Source of the DNA: a candidate division FCPU426 bacterium
Lineage (GTDB): Bacteria > Oederibacteriota > JAAXVQ01 > JAUVAV01
DNA: 14,526 nt
Direction of reading: 5' to 3'
Assembly (NCBI GenBank): GCA_030619365.1
Contig: JAUXBQ010000041.1
Location: 1-14,526, forward strand
The position numbers and the translations under genes were made by a program. Within the stretch, counting starts at the first letter, position 1. The number at the start of each line of letters is the position of its first letter. This document shows, piece after piece, positions 11,535 through 14,526 of the stretch. The notes below the pieces were generated by a model, which saw only the letters and a program-made list of their open reading frames with translations, searched no databases and was not told the DNA's origin.

Positions 11535-14526
11535 TCAGCGCTTTCGTTGTTTCGTTATTTTTTTCGCCCGGCCGACGGTTCCAGGCTTTAAATGTACAGG
11601 CGCGTTGCTGGGAGCGACCATCCATTTGCTTTTGGATTCTTTGAGAAAGTAAATCGAAGTGTCGGCATCCGTTTGAAAAATATCTTTTTTAAACCAACGT
11701 TTGAACACATATCTCAGGAATCTCTTTGTCCTTATTCTGGAGTTCATGGACATCACTAAAAAATTCGGAATGATAAACAGGGTGACCCCGGTGGCAAAAA
11801 TCAGTCCCCAGGAAAAAACGATGGCCATGGGGCGGATCATGGGCTCTTCTCCGCCGAACCAGCCATAGGCCAGGGGAAAGAGGCCCACGGCCGTGGTAAC
11901 CGTGGTCAGAATAACCGGCCTTAAGCGGGTCTTGGCCCCTTCCAGCACTGCGGTTTCCACCGCCACGCCGGCTTCTATCCGGCGCTTGATAAACGAGACC
12001 ATAATGAGCGAATCATTTACTACCACGCCGGTCAGTCCTACGAATCCCATGCCCACCATAAAGGACACGGGCATGTTGTGAATATATAAGGTCAGCATTA
12101 CGCCGATAAATCCAAAGGGGATGGCCAACATGATGATTACCGGCTGAATGACCGAATTGAACAAGGTGGCCAAAATAATGAAAATCAGAAAAATAGCCAC
12201 CAGGAACGCCTTGCCCAGATCGGAAAAACCCTCCATCATTTCCTGCTGTTCGCCGCTTACCTCAAATCCATGCTTCGGATATTTTTCCCTGAAGTTCTCG
12301 AGCAGTTTTTTGACTTTCCGGTTGACGGCATTGACATTCGTGCGTTCCTTGTCAATGGTGCCGATCACGGAGATGGTCCGCTTGCCGTCCTGATGGATCA
12401 AGGTGGAAAAAGACGTCCCCTGCTCCACCCGGACAATTTCCCGCAGCAGGATCCGGTTGCCGAATTGGTTGGGCACCCGCAATTCCAGCAAATCATCCAC
12501 GGTCTGGATGGACTGTTCGTTTACCCGGATCATGACATCGATGTTTTCACCGAGTTTTTTAATGGTTTTCAGCTTGATGCCCGCAATGGCCGCGCGCAGC
12601 AGTCTCCCGGCCTGGGACAGGCTTACACCCGCCAGAGAAGCCCTGGCTTCGTCAATCATCAGGCGAATCTCTTCTTTGCCCTCTTCAAAGTCCGTCTTGA
12701 TTTCTTTTACAGGCTTAAACGTTTTCCGGCCGGTCTGCTTTTGTTCCTTCCGCTTCAAGGGGACTTCAATGTTCTTGGTGGCCTCCAGAAATTCCCGGGC
12801 AAGCTTGTCCAGCACGGCATATTCCTCCCCGGTGATTTCGATATCAATGGCCGCGCCGGTGGGCGGCCCGCCTTTGAGCGCCTCGATTTCGATTTCCCTG
12901 ACCCCCGGGGGCGTGCCGATCCATTCACGCAACTGGTTGACTAGCTGTTTGGCGTCCCGGGTCTCCCGCTTGTCCTCGATGTGCAAAAACACCAGCACTT
13001 GCGCCACGTTGGGCGCAAACCGCGGCGGGCCGTGGCGGTCGTCGACCATGCCCACATAGCTGTTTACCACGTCCAAATCCCGGTCCGACAGGCGCATGAC
13101 CTGTTTTTCGATTTTCATGACCGCTTTTTCGGTATCATCCACGGAAAAATCCGGTTCCGTTTTCACGGTAATGTTAATCTGCTGGAATTGCGCGTCTGTA
13201 AACACCACTCCGTTGCTGAAACCCAGCATCGAAGCAACGACCAGCAGCAGAACGACCAGCAGGGCAAAACGCAGGCGCCGATGCAATACCCAGTTCAACA
13301 TCTTGCCATAGCGCTCCTTGAGCACCTCGAACCAGTGCTCCTGGCGCGATTCCTGGCGCAGGTTTTTCTTGGATTTGACAAACTCCGCCAAATGGGAGGG
13401 CAGGATGAAGAAGCATTCCAGCAGGGAGGCGCCCAGGGCGATGATGATCACTTTGGGGATCGACGACAGGAATTCCCCCATCATGCCGCCGACTAAAATG
13501 AGCGGCGAAAAGGCGGCCATGGTAGTGGCGACCGCGGCAATCACCGGCATCAGCATTTCCTGCGTGCCTTTGACCGCAGCTTCCAGAGGCGGCTCTCCGT
13601 TTTCAATATGGCGGTAAACGTTTTCGCCCACCACAATGGCGTCGTCCACCACCATGCCCAGGACCATGATGTACCCCAAGACGGTCATCATGTTTAAACC
13701 CAGACCCACATGGTGGGCGGTAATATACGCGGCCGCAAACGCCACCGGCATGCCGAAGGCCGTCCAAAAAGCCACCGATGGCCTGAGCAGCAACATCAAC
13801 ATGACAATGACCAGCACGGCCCCGAAGAGACCGTTGGAGTATAAAACATCCAGGCGGTTTTTCAGGTAAATGGACATGTCGTTGGAAAAAGTGACTTCCA
13901 CGTTTTCCGGCAAATCGTCCTTGAGTTCCGCGACCAGCTTCCGGATATCCTTGACCATCTTCAGGGTATCAACGCCTTTTTCCTTCTTAACTTCCAGCAG
14001 AATGGAGCGTTGGCCCTGGGCGCGCATGTACATTTCTTCGTCTTTGTATCCGTCCGTGACCACGGCCACGTCTTTAACCCGCACATTGTTGCCCAAATCA
14101 TTGGACCGGATGATGACGTTTTTTACATCCTCGGCGTTTTCCATGGGCAGGCTCAGGCGCACGGCTTTCTCGCGCTTGCCAAAGACCTTATTGCCGGCCG
14201 GCATGGAAATATCCCTATCCTGCAGGACATTGATAAAGTTAAACAGCGTCAAACCATATTCATTGAGCTTGCGTTTGTCCGCATCCACCCAAATGGCCCG
14301 GTCATAGTACCCGTTTTTGACAATCTCGCCCACGCCCTCGACCGCTTCGAGCTTCTCTTCCAAAAAAGTCGTGGTATCCCGCAATTCCGTATAGTTGTTA
14401 CCGCCGGAGACGGAAATGTTGATCAAGGGAAATACGTCCGTGGAAATCTCCATAATTTCCGGATCTTCAATGTTCTCCGGCAAGTCCGTCAGCTTGTCGA
14501 TTTCGGTCTCCACGTCATCCAGGACC
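11535..14526 (-). CDS. RND-family efflux transporter permease (5' end outside window)
   Basis: A large inner-membrane proton antiporter of the AcrB/HAE-type RND superfamily, expected to work with a periplasmic adaptor and an outer-membrane channel (neither visible). About 997 codons are present. The frame is open through base 14526, and by comparison with AcrB roughly 100 N-terminal residues are missing. Proton relay: the Asp pair in GMVVDDAIVVGENVYRH (codons at 13641-13646) is intact. The second-half counterpart reads GVVVNDSLIMVSFIKRR, with N-D where AcrB has K-N. Two hydrophobic bundles flank the two large periplasmic loops. Oddities are a highly basic, low-complexity insert (about 12700-12770, RKEQKQTGRKTFKPVKE) in the second periplasmic loop and a basic C-terminal tail of about 60 residues after the last membrane helix. 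The substrate cannot be predicted. Confidence 0.93.
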   Translation of the reverse strand, partial: VLDDVETEIDKLTDLPENIEDPEIMEISTDVFPLINISVSGGNNYTELRDTTTFLEEKLEAVEGVGEIVKNGYYDRAIWVDADKRKLNEYGLTLFNFINVLQDRDISMPAGNKVFGKREKAVRLSLPMENAEDVKNVIIRSNDLGNNVRVKDVAVVTDGYKDEEMYMRAQGQRSILLEVKKEKGVDTLKMVKDIRKLVAELKDDLPENVEVTFSNDMSIYLKNRLDVLYSNGLFGAVLVIVMLMLLLRPSVAFWTAFGMPVAFAAAYITAHHVGLGLNMMTVLGYIMVLGMVVDDAIVVGENVYRHIENGEPPLEAAVKGTQEMLMPVIAAVATTMAAFSPLILVGGMMGEFLSSIPKVIIIALGASLLECFFILPSHLAEFVKSKKNLRQESRQEHWFEVLKERYGKMLNWVLHRRLRFALLVVLLLVVASMLGFSNGVVFTDAQFQQINITVKTEPDFSVDDTEKAVMKIEKQVMRLSDRDLDVVNSYVGMVDDRHGPPRFAPNVAQVLVFLHIEDKRETRDAKQLVNQLREWIGTPPGVREIEIEALKGGPPTGAAIDIEITGEEYAVLDKLAREFLEATKNIEVPLKRKEQKQTGRKTFKPVKEIKTDFEEGKEEIRLMIDEARASLAGVSLSQAGRLLRAAIAGIKLKTIKKLGENIDVMIRVNEQSIQTVDDLLELRVPNQFGNRILLREIVRVEQGTSFSTLIHQDGKRTISVIGTIDKERTNVNAVNRKVKKLLENFREKYPKHGFEVSGEQQEMMEGFSDLGKAFLVAIFLIFIILATLFNSVIQPVIIMLAIPFGFIGVMLTLYIHNMPVSFMVGMGFVGLTGVVVNDSLIMVSFIKRRIEAGVAVETAVLEGAKTRLRPVILTTVTTAVGLFPLAYGWFGGEEPMIRPMAIVFSWGLIFATGVTLFIIPNFLVMSMNSRIRTKRFLRYVFKRWFKKDIFQTDADTSIYFLKESKSKWMVAPSNAPVHLKPGTVGRAKKITKQRKR

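Noticed and set aside
12270..12944. Plus-strand 224-codon open frame
   Set aside because: Antisense to the RND transporter and lacking domain or ribosome-site support.

Overview
The window is a protein-dense stretch (about 14.5 kb) of a bacterial chromosome. Evidence for a Gram-negative-type envelope is an RND efflux pump. Gene content (SNF and TrkH ion transport, YjbQ, a small Cys-rich DUF6485-like protein, proteobacterial-type gpmA and pgi) plus dispersed perfect palindromes would fit an uncultured lineage such as Omnitrophota or a deltaproteobacterium-like group. That assignment is only an inference and no gene here settles it. Most genes are GC-rich; the 5711-6881 segment is clearly more AT-rich.

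Layout. Positions 1-3386 (minus strand) hold an apparent operon: a Na+-dependent SNF/NSS transporter, a small membrane protein resembling DUF457/YdjM metal-dependent hydrolases, and a TrkH/KtrB potassium channel subunit whose last few codons are cut off by the window edge. It is driven by a near-consensus promoter (TTGACA-17-TATCAT) with a terminator-like hairpin in the leader. Divergent from it (3643-4959, plus) is a class III nucleotidyl cyclase fused to four membrane segments and an apparent extracytoplasmic SH3-like domain. From 5025 to 6763 (minus) come a DUF6485-like Cys-rich protein, YjbQ, and a winged-helix / GHKL-ATPase / STAS-like (DUF4325) regulator. Just upstream of the regulator lie two identical 16-bp palindromes spaced exactly 21 bp, a likely autoregulatory operator. 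Next are a YfcD-type NUDIX hydrolase (minus), a short-chain dehydrogenase (plus), an initiator tRNA-fMet (minus) sharing a 22-bp-stem bidirectional terminator with the dehydrogenase, then gpmA, an unrecognised 67-residue protein, pgi, and a large RND transporter open at the window's right edge (all minus).

How parts fit. The left operon is concerned with Na+ and K+ transport. gpmA and pgi are central glycolytic enzymes, but they have separate promoters or contexts. The most intriguing non-coding feature is a dispersed palindromic repeat family. It has four perfect copies (30-32 bp) between 3501 and 8335, all intergenic, built from one invariant arm (GTAGGGAAC) around two alternative self-complementary 10-bp cores. 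The two most system-like proteins are the membrane cyclase with a C-terminal SH3-like sensor and the DNA-binding/ATPase/STAS-like regulator with its tandem operator.
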